A DNA stretch of 64,000 nucleotides from Paenibacillus sp. oral taxon 786 str. D14 (GTDB taxonomy: Bacteria; Bacillota; Bacilli; Paenibacillales; Paenibacillaceae): contig NZ_GG695976.1 of assembly GCF_000159955.1 (NCBI RefSeq), forward strand, positions 113,961-177,960. Direction: 5' to 3'. The notes beneath the pieces were generated by a model. That model did no database searches. It was not told the origin of the DNA and saw nothing but the letters and a program-made list of their open reading frames with translations. The translations under genes and the position numbers were made by a program. Within the stretch, counting starts at the first letter, position 1, and each line of letters opens with the position of its first letter. Shown here piece after piece: positions 20,322-28,808 of this stretch.

Positions 20322-21101
20322 CTATTTTGAAAGTGTAACAGAGGCAGTTGCGGCCTTTGTCCAATTTTTTTCGACATCTGTTGTTGTTACTGTGTAGTTC
20401 ACACCTATCTCAAGAGGACTACCCCATGTCCAGCTTGCTGTACCTGAATATTGTTCTGATTTTTGAGTTGTATCATAAGTATGAGTATACTTGGCAGCTG
20501 TTGTAGTTTGTCCTGTTGTTTTTGCAGATAATTTTGCATATGCACTTACTGTCCATGCATCTCCACCGCCCTCAAGGTTATCATAGATGTTGAAAAGTAT
20601 TGTTCCTGAGTTTCTATTATCGGCATCGGCTAACCACATATTCGCAGAATTACTTGTCCCACTCGACACGTAATCAAACTTTTTAGAATCCCAGTTAATA
20701 GAAACAACGTCGTATGAAGCTGGATACAATTCATAGGTAGCATCTGCAGGAAGTGATGCTTTTTTCTCAACCTGTACCCAAGCGTAGTACCTGTCACTAT
20801 CCTTCGTAATATAGTTTGTAAGTACTCTTAATTGGGGACTGAGTGCCATTGGAGTCATGCTATTAGATTCATTTCCTTTAGCATCAAAAATAACAGTATC
20901 ACTTGCTAGTACTTCAATACCCTTTGATTCCAGAAATTGTATGACATCTTGTTTTGTAGCACCGTTAGTTTTCATTCGGTCAACTTGCTGTACTATTTTG
21001 CCGAAATCTTCTTCACTGCGCCCTATATCTGCACTTGCAACTCCTGAAAAACTACTGAGAATAAAAGATAAAACCAATAAAAATAAACTTAATCTTTTCA
21101 T
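20322..21101 (-). CDS. hypothetical secreted protein
   Basis: A 259-residue protein with a clear signal peptide (MKRLSLFLLVLSFILSSFSGVASA, cleavage near 24). A small helical segment follows (about 27-63, rich in charged residues), then a beta-rich, Thr/Ser/Gly/Trp-rich domain without cysteines. No catalytic motif was seen, and I do not recognise the family. It has a strong AAGGAGG site, a promoter at 21143-21171 and its own terminator, so it is monocistronic. It is AT-rich compared with the core genes. Confidence 0.7.
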   Translation of the reverse strand: MKRLSLFLLVLSFILSSFSGVASADIGRSEEDFGKIVQQVDRMKTNGATKQDVIQFLESKGIEVLASDTVIFDAKGNESNSMTPMALSPQLRVLTNYITKDSDRYYAWVQVEKKASLPADATYELYPASYDVVSINWDSKKFDYVSSGTSNSANMWLADADNRNSGTILFNIYDNLEGGGDAWTVSAYAKLSAKTTGQTTTAAKYTHTYDTTQKSEQYSGTASWTWGSPLEIGVNYTVTTTDVEKNWTKAATASVTLSK

Positions 21102-21142
21102 TTTTCTTTCCTCCTTAATTTTGGTATTTTATACCTGTTTCT

Positions 21143-21171
21143 ATCTTATTTTCCCATGTTAAATTTGTAAA
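21143..21171 (-). promoter_or_regulatory. promoter of the secreted hypothetical gene
   Basis: TTTACA (21166-21171), a 17-bp spacer and TAAGAT (21143-21148) on the minus strand. Confidence 0.65.
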
Positions 21172-21261
21172 TATTTACTTATGTAAATTCCTTTTTCTAT
21201 CTTAATTTATGGCACACTTCTATATGGCGCCTGCCCCGTTGTCATTCAATGCCGATACCTA

Positions 21262-21417
21262 CTAATGCAGCAAAGGACAATTTTCGATATAAACTCCACC
21301 GCCACTCTTAGGTTGAATATAAATAGCGTCGACTGTAGACAGGGTTTCAAGAATCTTCAATTGATCTGGGCTAACTATCAAATTAAATGTGTTATATCCC
21401 ACTTTCTCAACAGTCAT
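21262..21417 (-). CDS. small hypothetical protein (51 aa)
   Basis: A 51-residue open frame starting at the ATG at 21417, with GGAG 5 nt upstream. The sequence (MTVEKVGYNTFNLIVSPDQL onward) is soluble and has no recognised domain. A longer reading from 21489 is possible, but its first codons would lie inside the terminator of the upstream gene, so the shorter form is preferred. It sits in the AT-rich islet. Whether it is expressed is uncertain. Confidence 0.4.
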   Translation of the reverse strand: MTVEKVGYNTFNLIVSPDQLKILETLSTVDAIYIQPKSGGGVYIENCPLLH

Positions 21418-21451
21418 TTTATCTCCAAAGGCTTTAAAGTTAGTAAAATAC

Positions 21452-21490
21452 AAAAATGAGCTATCACACAAACCTATGCGGTAGCTCATT
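21452..21490 (-). terminator. terminator after the SIMPL gene
   Basis: On the minus strand AATGAGCTA and TAGCTCATT form a 9-bp perfect stem ending in TTTTT, 30 nt past the stop codon. Confidence 0.8.
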
Positions 21491-21519
21491 AAGTAACTGA
21501 TATAGATTCCCTATATGCC

Positions 21520-22275
21520 CTATTTCAGCTCATACATCACTGTTAACGTGGTTTGCAGGTCGATTTCGCCTGGTTCCACCGGTGTACTCACCGCAGAATC
21601 CGCTGCCGCCATTTCCATCATTTTCACGTTCTGCGTGAAGATCGGCGTGCTTGTGCTGCCTTGGCTGATGCTAAGCACAATACCCAGCTGGCGGTTGGCG
21701 GCTTTCGCGATCGAGGCGGCTTTCTTGTTCGCATCATTCATCGCTTTTTGAATCACTTGGTCTTGGTACTGATCCGGATTTTCTGTGCTGAAGCGAATAT
21801 TATTGATCCGGTTGGCTCCAGCCGCAGATGCCGCATCCAGCAATTGTCCTACCTTCGACAAATCCCGGTAAGTGACCTCCAGCGAATGCGAAGCGCTGTA
21901 TCCCTTGATCTGTTGGCCTTCCTTGTCGCTGTACGTATAGTTCGGCTGTACGTAGAATTGACCGGTTTGAATGTCCTTGTCGGCAATCTTCCACGTCTCC
22001 TTCAGCAGCTTCGTCAGCGCAGCCACTTTAGTCGCATTAGCGCTTTGAGCCTCTTTCGCTGTCTTGGCCTCCGTCACTACCCCAATGGACAGATACGCTA
22101 CGTCCGGCTTCACGGAGAGCTCACCGCTGCCCACCACCGTCACCACATTCTTTTGCATTTCGCCATCCGCATAAACCGGCACCGGCGCGTTAAGGGCACC
22201 GCTTACAAACATACCTCCGGTAATCAATGTTCCCGCAACCAGCAAGGAAGCTGCAGGCTTCAACCATGTTTTCAT
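21520..22275 (-). CDS. secreted SIMPL (DUF541) domain protein
   Basis: A 251-residue exported protein with a signal peptide (hydrophobic about 9-28) and a SIMPL/DUF541 domain: VVTVVGSGELSVKPDVAYLSIGV, YSASHSLEVTYRDL, AMNDANKKAASIAKAANRQLG and the final LQTTLTVMYELK. Members are extracytoplasmic proteins of unclear function that form large oligomers. The ATG at 22275 is preferred because GGAGG lies 8 nt before it; the ATG two codons upstream is only 2 nt from that site. It is a monocistronic unit with its own terminator. Confidence 0.88.
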   Translation of the reverse strand: MKTWLKPAASLLVAGTLITGGMFVSGALNAPVPVYADGEMQKNVVTVVGSGELSVKPDVAYLSIGVVTEAKTAKEAQSANATKVAALTKLLKETWKIADKDIQTGQFYVQPNYTYSDKEGQQIKGYSASHSLEVTYRDLSKVGQLLDAASAAGANRINNIRFSTENPDQYQDQVIQKAMNDANKKAASIAKAANRQLGIVLSISQGSTSTPIFTQNVKMMEMAAADSAVSTPVEPGEIDLQTTLTVMYELK

Positions 22276-22363
22276 GTTCATGACCTCCGTTCATTTTTTG
22301 GGATAAGTATTGGTAATTTTACCTTCTAAACGTAAACCGTGGACAAATGTTGCAGTAAAAAGC

Positions 22364-22389
22364 AAAAAAGGATGATCCCGTGATCCTTT
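22364..22389 (-). terminator. terminator after the HPr-family gene
   Basis: AAAGGAT/ATCCTTT stem with a 9-nt loop, then six T on the minus strand. It ends the rapZ-yvcK-whiA-HPr cluster. Confidence 0.75.
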
Positions 22390-22429
22390 CACGGAAACAT
22401 CCCCTTGTTTCGTAAGGCGAAACCAGCGT

Positions 22430-22699
22430 TTACTGGTTCTCCAGCTCCTCTTTGCTGACTAAATTGATTAAAGCGTTTGCAGCCTGCTCAGCGTCCGCAC
22501 CTTCCGCACTAATGTAAATCTCGGTACCGGTACTGATTGCAAGGCTCATAATCCCCATGATGCTCTTGGCATTCACTTTTTTATCGTCTTTTTCAACGAA
22601 AATCTCTGAAGAATATTTATTCGCTTCCTGAACGAAAAGCGCAGCCGGCCGAGCATGCAGCCCCGTTTTCAAACGAACGGTAACCGGGTGTTTGACCAT
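22430..22699 (-). CDS. HPr-family phosphocarrier at the crh locus
   Basis: An 89-residue HPr-fold protein. It carries both His15 (GLHARPA), the residue phosphorylated by enzyme I, and Ser46 (KSIMGI), the target of HPr kinase. In B. subtilis the gene in this position after whiA is crh, whose product has Gln15 and cannot serve in the PTS. Here the position is that of crh but the residues are those of a working HPr, so it could act in sugar phosphotransfer as well as in CcpA co-repression. HprK, its likely kinase/phosphorylase, is encoded at 59443-60384. Confidence 0.92.
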   Translation of the reverse strand: MVKHPVTVRLKTGLHARPAALFVQEANKYSSEIFVEKDDKKVNAKSIMGIMSLAISTGTEIYISAEGADAEQAANALINLVSKEELENQ

Positions 22700-22808
22700 G
22701 AAAACTTACCCCCTATACGAATTCAATCCATTTCGTCACATTCGTTGACATTATAATTTCTATCATTATAGCATACGGAGTACAAAACACACTAGCAGCA
22801 AAACCAGT

Positions 22809-23738
22809 TTAGCCCCCGCGAATTTTTTCGGCAAGCTCATCGATCTTGCGCAACCGGTGATTTACCCCCGATTTGCTGACCGTTCCTTTCAGCAGTTCGC
22901 CCACTTCCTTCAGATTCATATCCGGGTGAGCCAAGCGAACCTCAGCGACCTCCCGCAGCTTCTCCGGCAAGTTCTCCAGACCGACTTCCTTCTGGAGCAG
23001 CTTGATGTTGTCGATCTGCCGGACAGCGGCACCAATCGTTTTGTTCAAGTTCGCCGTCTCGCAGTTCACGATGCGATTCACGGAATTACGCATGTCGCGC
23101 ATAATCCGCACGTCCTCGAATTTGAACAACGCCTGATGCGCGCCGATGATGCTGAGGAGCTCGATGATTTTTTCGCCTTCTTTGATGTACAAAATAAAAC
23201 CTTTCTTCCGCTCGATGCAACGTGCGTTCAGATGAAACTCGTTCGCCAGATCGACCAGCGCCTTGCAATGCTCTTCGTACATCGAGGCGATCTCCAAATG
23301 GTAAGACGAACCCTCCGGATTGTTGACCGACCCGCCGGCCATAAACGCCCCGCGCAGATAAGCCCGCTTACAACAGTTTTTCCGAGTGAGCTCCGGATTA
23401 ATCCCGGGATTAAAAATAAATCCCTCGGAGACGATTTTCAGCTCCTTCAGAATCTCCTCAACCCGGGCCGGAATGCGAACGATGTAGACGTTGTTTTTCT
23501 TGAGGCGCATCTTTTTGCGGACCAGCAGCTCCGTGTGAATGTGGAAATGCTTCTTCAACAGGGAGTAGATCCGCCTTGCGATCGCGGCGTTTTCGGTGGA
23601 GATATCCAAAACGATCTTTTTGTTCGAAACCTGTACCGATCCGTTCATCCGGATCAAAGCGGATAGTTCGGCCTGCTCGCAGCAGTCCGAGGCTTCGACC
23701 ATCGTCAGCTCTTTTTTGGTTTGCGCCGCAAAGGACAA
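22809..23738 (-). CDS. whiA: DNA-binding protein WhiA
   Basis: A 309-residue WhiA. The LAGLIDADG-like N-terminal domain contains [16 protein letters not shown] and [27 protein letters not shown], and the C-terminal helix-turn-helix contains [13 protein letters not shown] and [15 protein letters not shown]. It is involved in sporulation or cell division and chromosome segregation in Gram-positives. The start is taken as the TTG at 23738: AGAGGTGA lies 5 nt before it, and the resulting [11 protein letters not shown] matches the usual WhiA N-terminus. The upstream GTG at 23747 overlaps the binding site. It follows yvcK closely. Confidence 0.94.
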   Translation of the reverse strand: MSFAAQTKKELTMVEASDCCEQAELSALIRMNGSVQVSNKKIVLDISTENAAIARRIYSLLKKHFHIHTELLVRKKMRLKKNNVYIVRIPARVEEILKELKIVSEGFIFNPGINPELTRKNCCKRAYLRGAFMAGGSVNNPEGSSYHLEIASMYEEHCKALVDLANEFHLNARCIERKKGFILYIKEGEKIIELLSIIGAHQALFKFEDVRIMRDMRNSVNRIVNCETANLNKTIGAAVRQIDNIKLLQKEVGLENLPEKLREVAEVRLAHPDMNLKEVGELLKGTVSKSGVNHRLRKIDELAEKIRGG

Positions 23739-23743
23739 GAGAC

Positions 23744-24733
23744 TCACCTCTTTCGTAAAATCCAGTTTTCAACCAGCTGGTAAATATGATGGCTTAATTT
23801 ATCGGCGTCATGCCGCAAATACCTGCGGAACAACACCAGCGTATCGGCAATGACCTTATAGCCTTGACCCGTCACGTTATCCCAGTCCACTTGGACCGGC
23901 TTGGCGCCTTTCTCGGCGTAAAAATCCTGAACCTGCGGCGGAATTTCGCCGTCGTTCACGATGACGTAGTCAAACAGATGCTTGCCGACGTGATTATACA
24001 CGGCCTGTAAGTGGTCACTGACCGTATAATCGTCCGTCTCGCCCGGCTGGGTCATGACATTGCATATGAATATTTTGATCGCGGAGGTATTTTCCAATAC
24101 AGCCTCTGCCAGCTTCGGTACAAGCAAATTCGGAATAATGCTGGTGTACAAGCTGCCCGGTCCGATCAGAATGGCGTCCGCCTCGCGAATCGCCTCTACG
24201 GCTTCCGGCAAAGGCTCCACCTCCTCCGGTTCAAGGAAAATGCGCTTGATCTTACCTCGAACCTCCGGAATCTTCGATTCCCCGGTCACGATCGTACCGT
24301 CTTCCATCTCCGCATGCAGCACGACGGCCTGACCCGCAGCCGGCAACACGCGCCCGCGTACGGCAAAGACGCGGCTCAGCTCGCGCACCGCGGTCACGAA
24401 ATCGCCGGAAATATCGGTAATCGCCGCCAAGATCAGATTGCCCAAGCTATGCCCAGCCAATCCCGAACCCGATGCAAACCGGTAGTTCAGCATATCCGAC
24501 AGCAGCGGTTCGACGTCGGCCAGCGCGGTAAGTACGTTGCGTATATCCCCGGGTGGCGGCATTTGTAATTCATTGCGCAAGATCCCGGAGCTGCCCCCAT
24601 CGTCGGCTACAGTTACGATAGCCGTGATATCGAGCGGTCTCTCTTTCAACCCGCGGAGCATGACAGACAAGCCGGTACCGCCGCCCATCACGACGATCCG
24701 CGGAACTCTTATATCCTTAGCCCGATGTATCAC
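23744..24733 (-). CDS. yvcK: gluconeogenesis factor YvcK/CofD-like
   Basis: A 329-residue protein of the CofD/YvcK family: [17 protein letters not shown] at the N-terminus, [20 protein letters not shown] and [18 protein letters not shown]. It binds UDP-sugars and is needed for growth on gluconeogenic carbon sources and for cell shape in Bacillus. The start is placed at the GTG at 24733, where AGAGGTGA lies 5 nt upstream; the GTG three codons earlier overlaps that site. It is the middle gene of the rapZ-yvcK-whiA cluster. Confidence 0.94.
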   Translation of the reverse strand: MIHRAKDIRVPRIVVMGGGTGLSVMLRGLKERPLDITAIVTVADDGGSSGILRNELQMPPPGDIRNVLTALADVEPLLSDMLNYRFASGSGLAGHSLGNLILAAITDISGDFVTAVRELSRVFAVRGRVLPAAGQAVVLHAEMEDGTIVTGESKIPEVRGKIKRIFLEPEEVEPLPEAVEAIREADAILIGPGSLYTSIIPNLLVPKLAEAVLENTSAIKIFICNVMTQPGETDDYTVSDHLQAVYNHVGKHLFDYVIVNDGEIPPQVQDFYAEKGAKPVQVDWDNVTGQGYKVIADTLVLFRRYLRHDADKLSHHIYQLVENWILRKR

Positions 24734-24812
24734 TTGGTTCACCTCTTAATGAGGGTTCAAAAAGGGAACAGGTTATCCTTTTGAATGTCCTCTATACTTG
24801 CAGGGGGCTTGG

Positions 24813-25703
24813 TTAGCGGTCCCGGCCTTCGTCGCGATGACTTACGCGGACCGTTTCCGTTTCGCTGACGCCAAGCATCTTACCCAGGTATTCCGCAATC
24901 GCGACCGAACGGTGTTTGCCGCCGGTGCAGCCGATGCCGATGATGACCTGGCTCTTCCCCTCTTTATGGTATTGCGGCAGCAGGAAATGCAGCATATCCA
25001 GCAATTTGGCCAGGAATGTCTGCGTCTCCGGCCACTTCATAACATATTCATATACCTCGCTGTTTTGTCCCGTGAGCGGCCGCAGCTGCTCGATGTAATG
25101 GGGATTCGGCAGGAAGCGCACGTCGAACACCAGGTCGGCATCGATCGGAATCCCGTATTTGAATCCAAACGATGTAATGTTCACCGATAAGTTGCTGCTC
25201 TCCAAATGCGAGAATCGGGAAATGATCTTCTCCTTGAGCTGTGCCGGCTTCATATTGCTGGTATCGATGACTTGAGTTGCCGACATCCGCAAATCATCCA
25301 GCATTTTGCGTTCCAGCCGGATGCCGTCCAGCGGCATCCCGTCCGGGGCCATCGGATGGCGGCGGCGGCTTTCCTTATACCGCTGCACAAGGACCGAATC
25401 GGTGGCATCGAGGAACAGGATTTCACACTTGATGGTGAAATGCTCCTTAATAAAGCTAAGCGACTCCGAAAGCGCCGTGAAGAACTCCCGGCCGCGCAGG
25501 TCGATGACCAGCGCAACCTTGGCGATTTTCCCTTTGGATTGTTCAATCAATTCTGCGAATTTGGGAATCAGCACCGGAGGCAAATTATCTACGCAAAAAA
25601 ATCCGAGATCCTCCAAACTGCGCACGGCCAGCGACTTCCCTGCCCCCGACATGCCCGTGATAATGATCAGATTGGCGACCGAACTTGTTTCCTTCTCCGG
25701 CAT
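24813..25703 (-). CDS. rapZ: RNase adapter / nucleotide-binding protein RapZ (YvcJ)
   Basis: A 296-residue P-loop protein with GMSGAGKS (17-24), [12 protein letters not shown], the RESRRRHP(M) segment and the C-terminal domain motifs [14 protein letters not shown] and [10 protein letters not shown]. In E. coli it controls GlmZ decay. In Bacillus the homologue YvcJ hydrolyses GTP and affects competence, and its exact role is less clear. It is first in the conserved rapZ-yvcK-whiA-HPr cluster. Confidence 0.94.
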   Translation of the reverse strand: MPEKETSSVANLIIITGMSGAGKSLAVRSLEDLGFFCVDNLPPVLIPKFAELIEQSKGKIAKVALVIDLRGREFFTALSESLSFIKEHFTIKCEILFLDATDSVLVQRYKESRRRHPMAPDGMPLDGIRLERKMLDDLRMSATQVIDTSNMKPAQLKEKIISRFSHLESSNLSVNITSFGFKYGIPIDADLVFDVRFLPNPHYIEQLRPLTGQNSEVYEYVMKWPETQTFLAKLLDMLHFLLPQYHKEGKSQVIIGIGCTGGKHRSVAIAEYLGKMLGVSETETVRVSHRDEGRDR

Positions 25704-25751
25704 GATTATTCCCTCCTCGCGTAATTCTCCTTGTCCATTCTAAAAGGATGA

Positions 25752-25938
25752 TGTAACGGACTGTAATGACCTTATTTGCTTATTTCCCGACCATTTCCCA
25801 CTGTAACGGACCCCAGAGACCTTATCTGGCTCTGATGACGACCCTTGAGCTGCAATTGACCGAAATAAGATCTCCTAGGTCCGTTAGAAACTGTAATCTT
25901 TCCAAGACTGCCAAATAACGCTTCTAGAGTCCGTTAGA
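25752..25938. repeat. 187-bp four-module intergenic element, copy 2
   Basis: The forward motif TGTAACGGAC starts at 25752 and 25802 (50 bp apart). The inverted motif GTCCGTTAGA ends at 25888 and 25938 (50 bp apart). Total span is 187 bp. Each module continues with a conserved AGA-CTTATTT-like stretch 11-12 bp after the motif. Its sequence differs from copies 1 and 4, but the layout is the same to the base. It occupies the rapZ-glcK intergenic region; no gene is seen there. Confidence 0.8.
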
Positions 25939-26014
25939 TGCGACACCAGCAGCGACACCAGCGGTACCAACGGCCCCCAGCTAGCTGCAAGCAGTTCCGC
26001 TTAGCACCTTTTCG

Positions 26015-26965
26015 TTAGGAACGGAGGAAGAGGCCAGCGGCACCGACCATTCCCGCGTCATTGCCCAAGGTTGCAGGAACGATTTGCATGCCGCGTTGCA
26101 CCGGCTCCGGCGTCAATTTGGCGAATACGCTGCGAACTTCGTTAAACAGAATGTCACCGGCTTTGGACACGCCCCCGCCGATAATAAACAGCTCTGGATT
26201 AAGAACGACAGCGACAGCCGCCATCGATTTGCCCAGATAGAAGGCCGCCCGGTTCACGATGCGAATTGCCGCCTCGTCACCCGCTTTAGCTGCATCAAAG
26301 ACGTCCTTCGCCATAATGTTCTCCACATGAGCCAGCGAAGTCCGGTCACCGCGCGCTACGGCATCTTTCGCCATGCGAATAATCCCCGTAGCCGAGGATA
26401 CGGTTTCCAAGCAGCCCATTTGGCCGCAGCCGCAGCCGATCGCTTCCAGATCCGGAACTACAGACATATGTCCAAGCTCTCCGGCCATTCCGGAGAAGCC
26501 TTGATAAATCTTCCCGTTAATGATGATCCCGCCGCCAACGCCGGTTCCCAGCGTGTAGCATACGCAATTGTCGATGCCTTTGCCTGCACCGCCCCAAGCT
26601 TCACCAAGTGCGGCCACATTGGCATCATTGTCTATTTTGATTGGCTTGCCAAGTCGCTCCTCCAAAATGGCGCGAATCGGGAAATCCTTCAAACCTACAT
26701 TCGGCGCCAAAATGATGATCCCTTCGCGGACATTCGTAAACCCGGCGACCCCGGCGCCTACCCCAGCCACCTGTTCCCAGGCGAACGGCGATTCTTCCAC
26801 GACACGCCGGACGTACTTCTCGATATTCGCCACGACCGTATCCGCGCCCTTATCGACTTCGGTCGGTCCTTCGTACGTATGAAGAAGCTGCCCTTCTTCA
26901 TTGCAAATGCCGACTTTGACTGCCGTACCTCCCAGGTCAACGCCAATGTAGATTTTTTCAGACAT
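26015..26965 (-). CDS. glcK: glucokinase, ROK family
   Basis: A 316-residue ROK kinase with the ATP motif IGVDLGGTAVKVG, the sugar-binding/catalytic IDNDANVAALGE, GTGVGGGII and the zinc motif GCGCGQMGCLE. It phosphorylates glucose to glucose-6-phosphate in the cytoplasm. The start is the ATG at 26965, with AAAGGTGG 9 nt upstream; a GTG two codons earlier is less well spaced. It is flanked by non-coding stretches on both sides, so it is probably monocistronic. Confidence 0.94.
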   Translation of the reverse strand: MSEKIYIGVDLGGTAVKVGICNEEGQLLHTYEGPTEVDKGADTVVANIEKYVRRVVEESPFAWEQVAGVGAGVAGFTNVREGIIILAPNVGLKDFPIRAILEERLGKPIKIDNDANVAALGEAWGGAGKGIDNCVCYTLGTGVGGGIIINGKIYQGFSGMAGELGHMSVVPDLEAIGCGCGQMGCLETVSSATGIIRMAKDAVARGDRTSLAHVENIMAKDVFDAAKAGDEAAIRIVNRAAFYLGKSMAAVAVVLNPELFIIGGGVSKAGDILFNEVRSVFAKLTPEPVQRGMQIVPATLGNDAGMVGAAGLFLRS

Positions 26966-27260
26966 TTTCACAAGCCACCTTTTTCATAAATATATAGATC
27001 ATTTACATACCTATACGTGCAAAAAGGCCATTCTCGATCCATCGCCGCTTTAGTCCGCGCCATGACTGAAAACGCCTTCGCAAGTAGTTTTCTCCTACGT
27101 ACCAACTATAAGCGAACCCATCGGTTCGGTCAAGAGAAGGGAAGAAACGGCAATCCCAATACCGATAAGGGATTTTGCGTAAATGACACAGATCACAGAC
27201 AAGCGTATACGAACTTAATTTCCCTTGTTCCCCTTTCCTTCTCTCCCCGCTACTGCAACT
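26966..27260. other. intergenic stretch with no recognised feature
   Basis: About 295 bp between glcK and the terminator of the DUF438 gene. Open frames here have no good ribosome binding site or recognisable sequence. No module of the 187-bp element family was found. It should contain the glcK promoter, which I could not place with confidence. Confidence 0.4.
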
Positions 27261-27293
27261 AAAAAAACCGGCATTCGCTAGTGCAAACGCCGG
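27261..27293 (-). terminator. terminator after the DUF438 gene
   Basis: On the minus strand CCGGCGTTTGC and GCGAATGCCGG form an 11-bp stem (two G-U pairs) around the loop ACTA, followed by seven T. Confidence 0.9.
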
Positions 27294-27338
27294 ATGTAAG
27301 CCCAATGAGGCAAGATAAACATGATAAAGCCATCCCTG

Positions 27339-28610
27339 CTAGGACAAAATACGTTTTTGTCCTTGCAGTTCGCGGATAGGGGCGATGTTCTGCGTGAACT
27401 CCAGCGTCCCCAGATAACGTCCATCCTCGCTGCGTACAGCGAAATAGCGGATGTACACAAATTTGTCCTTCACCGGAATCCAGAAGTCCTCGACATCCTT
27501 CCGCCCCGCCTTAAAATCCTCCAACAGCTGGTTGACGACATGAACGCTTTGCGGCGGGTGGCAATTTTGTACGGTCCGGCCGATGACGGCCTTCGTCCGG
27601 GCAAAGATCCGTTCCTTGCCGTGGGAGAAATATCGGACGACATCGTTCTCGTCGATAAACGTCAGGTCCACCGGAAGATGGTTCATCACCGCCTCCAGCT
27701 GCTCCATCGAGAGAACGCCGGTCTCGAATTTGATGTAGCCTTGCGGAACCCCCGCTTCCGTGCCTGCCTGTGCGGTCCCTTTCACTTCTTCGCCCGAGGG
27801 CTGCAGCGGCACGCGCTCCGGAATCCATTCACGCTCCGGTGCGGTCAAGCAGAAGCCGATCTGGTCGCTTTCCCGGGCAATGCTCACCCATTCGTCTTCC
27901 GTTAACTTTTCAAGGGCCATCGGGAGCAAAATATTTTCTTCCTTAAAAATCATCTCGTTGACTTCCTTAATAATCCGTTCCAGATCCATCACCATCGTCT
28001 CCGGATCCGCGCTGCCGTCCGCCAGCTTGCCCTTCGTTTCCTTGATCATCATGCGGATGCCGTCGTCCACGCCCCACATCACCTTGGTTGGGCCGTAGAT
28101 GCCGTACTTCTCCAGATACGGGAACAGCAGGTTTTCCTTGCGGCTGTAGTGCTTGTCGAGGTCCATCAGCAGGTTTAAATCCTCCAGCAGCTTGAATACG
28201 ATCTCGCTGCCGGGATCCTTCCGGTACTTGTCCAGGTGAAGCTGCAGCTTGAAGTTCACCAGCCGTTCGATCTCGCGATTTTCCAGCTTGAAGGTATGAA
28301 CCGGGTGACCCGGCTGCTCCTCCGGCTTGGACGAACGGTGAATGTCCTCGATCGAGCCCTTGAAAATCGCCGTATGCACCGAGCACAGCCGCTGAACCTC
28401 CTCGACCGCAATGCCCTCCTCTTCCATCAACGCATGCTCCATCGCGGAAATTTCCGCGACCGTCACGTCACCGACAGCCTCTTCGAACCGTGCCTTTACT
28501 TCATCCACGCTCTTCCCCTGATGCAGCTCCTTGATAATCTCCTTTAACAGCTGCTGGCGGCGGCTTTGTTCCGGTGCGCCATACTCCCGATTATTGATCA
28601 GTTCGCTCAT
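27339..28610 (-). CDS. DUF438 / hemerythrin / PAS domain protein
   Basis: A 423-residue cytoplasmic protein. An N-terminal DUF438 region (about 15-85, LLKEIIKELHQGKSVDEVKARF) is followed by a hemerythrin-like four-helix domain (about 90-265) with candidate iron ligands in HTAIF, HLDKYRKD, DKHYSRKENLLFPYLE and EENILLPM. A C-terminal PAS-like domain (about 315-410, LPVDLTFIDENDVVRYFSHGKERIF) follows. The family is thought to sense oxygen, nitric oxide or redox state. A near-perfect Fnr-type box at 28721-28738 upstream of its start supports anaerobic control. It is monocistronic. Confidence 0.88.
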   Translation of the reverse strand: MSELINNREYGAPEQSRRQQLLKEIIKELHQGKSVDEVKARFEEAVGDVTVAEISAMEHALMEEEGIAVEEVQRLCSVHTAIFKGSIEDIHRSSKPEEQPGHPVHTFKLENREIERLVNFKLQLHLDKYRKDPGSEIVFKLLEDLNLLMDLDKHYSRKENLLFPYLEKYGIYGPTKVMWGVDDGIRMMIKETKGKLADGSADPETMVMDLERIIKEVNEMIFKEENILLPMALEKLTEDEWVSIARESDQIGFCLTAPEREWIPERVPLQPSGEEVKGTAQAGTEAGVPQGYIKFETGVLSMEQLEAVMNHLPVDLTFIDENDVVRYFSHGKERIFARTKAVIGRTVQNCHPPQSVHVVNQLLEDFKAGRKDVEDFWIPVKDKFVYIRYFAVRSEDGRYLGTLEFTQNIAPIRELQGQKRILS

Positions 28611-28689
28611 CGCCCAACCCCTCCTTATTGAATTTCAGCCGAATTTCTGTTTCGATATGTCCCGATGACTTCATTGATAACCATTCTCA

Positions 28690-28695
28690 ATAACA
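28690..28695 (-). promoter_or_regulatory. candidate -10 box of the DUF438 gene
   Basis: TGTTAT on the minus strand would place the transcription start near 28683, about 46 bp from the centre of the Fnr-like box. This is close to the spacing of a class II activated promoter. No convincing -35 box is present. Confidence 0.35.
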
Positions 28696-28720
28696 AGGTA
28701 GCACAGGGAAAATGTCTGAC

Positions 28721-28738
28721 TTGTGATTTCAATCACAA
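28721..28738. promoter_or_regulatory. Fnr/Crp-type binding site
   Basis: TTGTGATTTCAATCACAA is a palindrome with 7-bp perfect arms (TTGTGAT/ATCACAA) around 4 bp. It matches the Fnr/Crp family consensus TGTGA-N6-TCACA. It lies between the divergent DUF438 gene and the response regulator gene. Confidence 0.8.
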
Positions 28739-28808
28739 ATAATTCATCGATCCTTCCGTTTCTTTTTGCTCCGTCTTTTGCCAAAATAGAATCAGGAGGA
28801 ATGCCATT

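Noticed and set aside
27003-27305. 100-codon frame on the minus strand upstream of glcK
   Set aside because: Its start lies in the terminator of the DUF438 gene, it has no ribosome binding site, and its sequence is rich in rare residues without a pattern. Left as non-coding.
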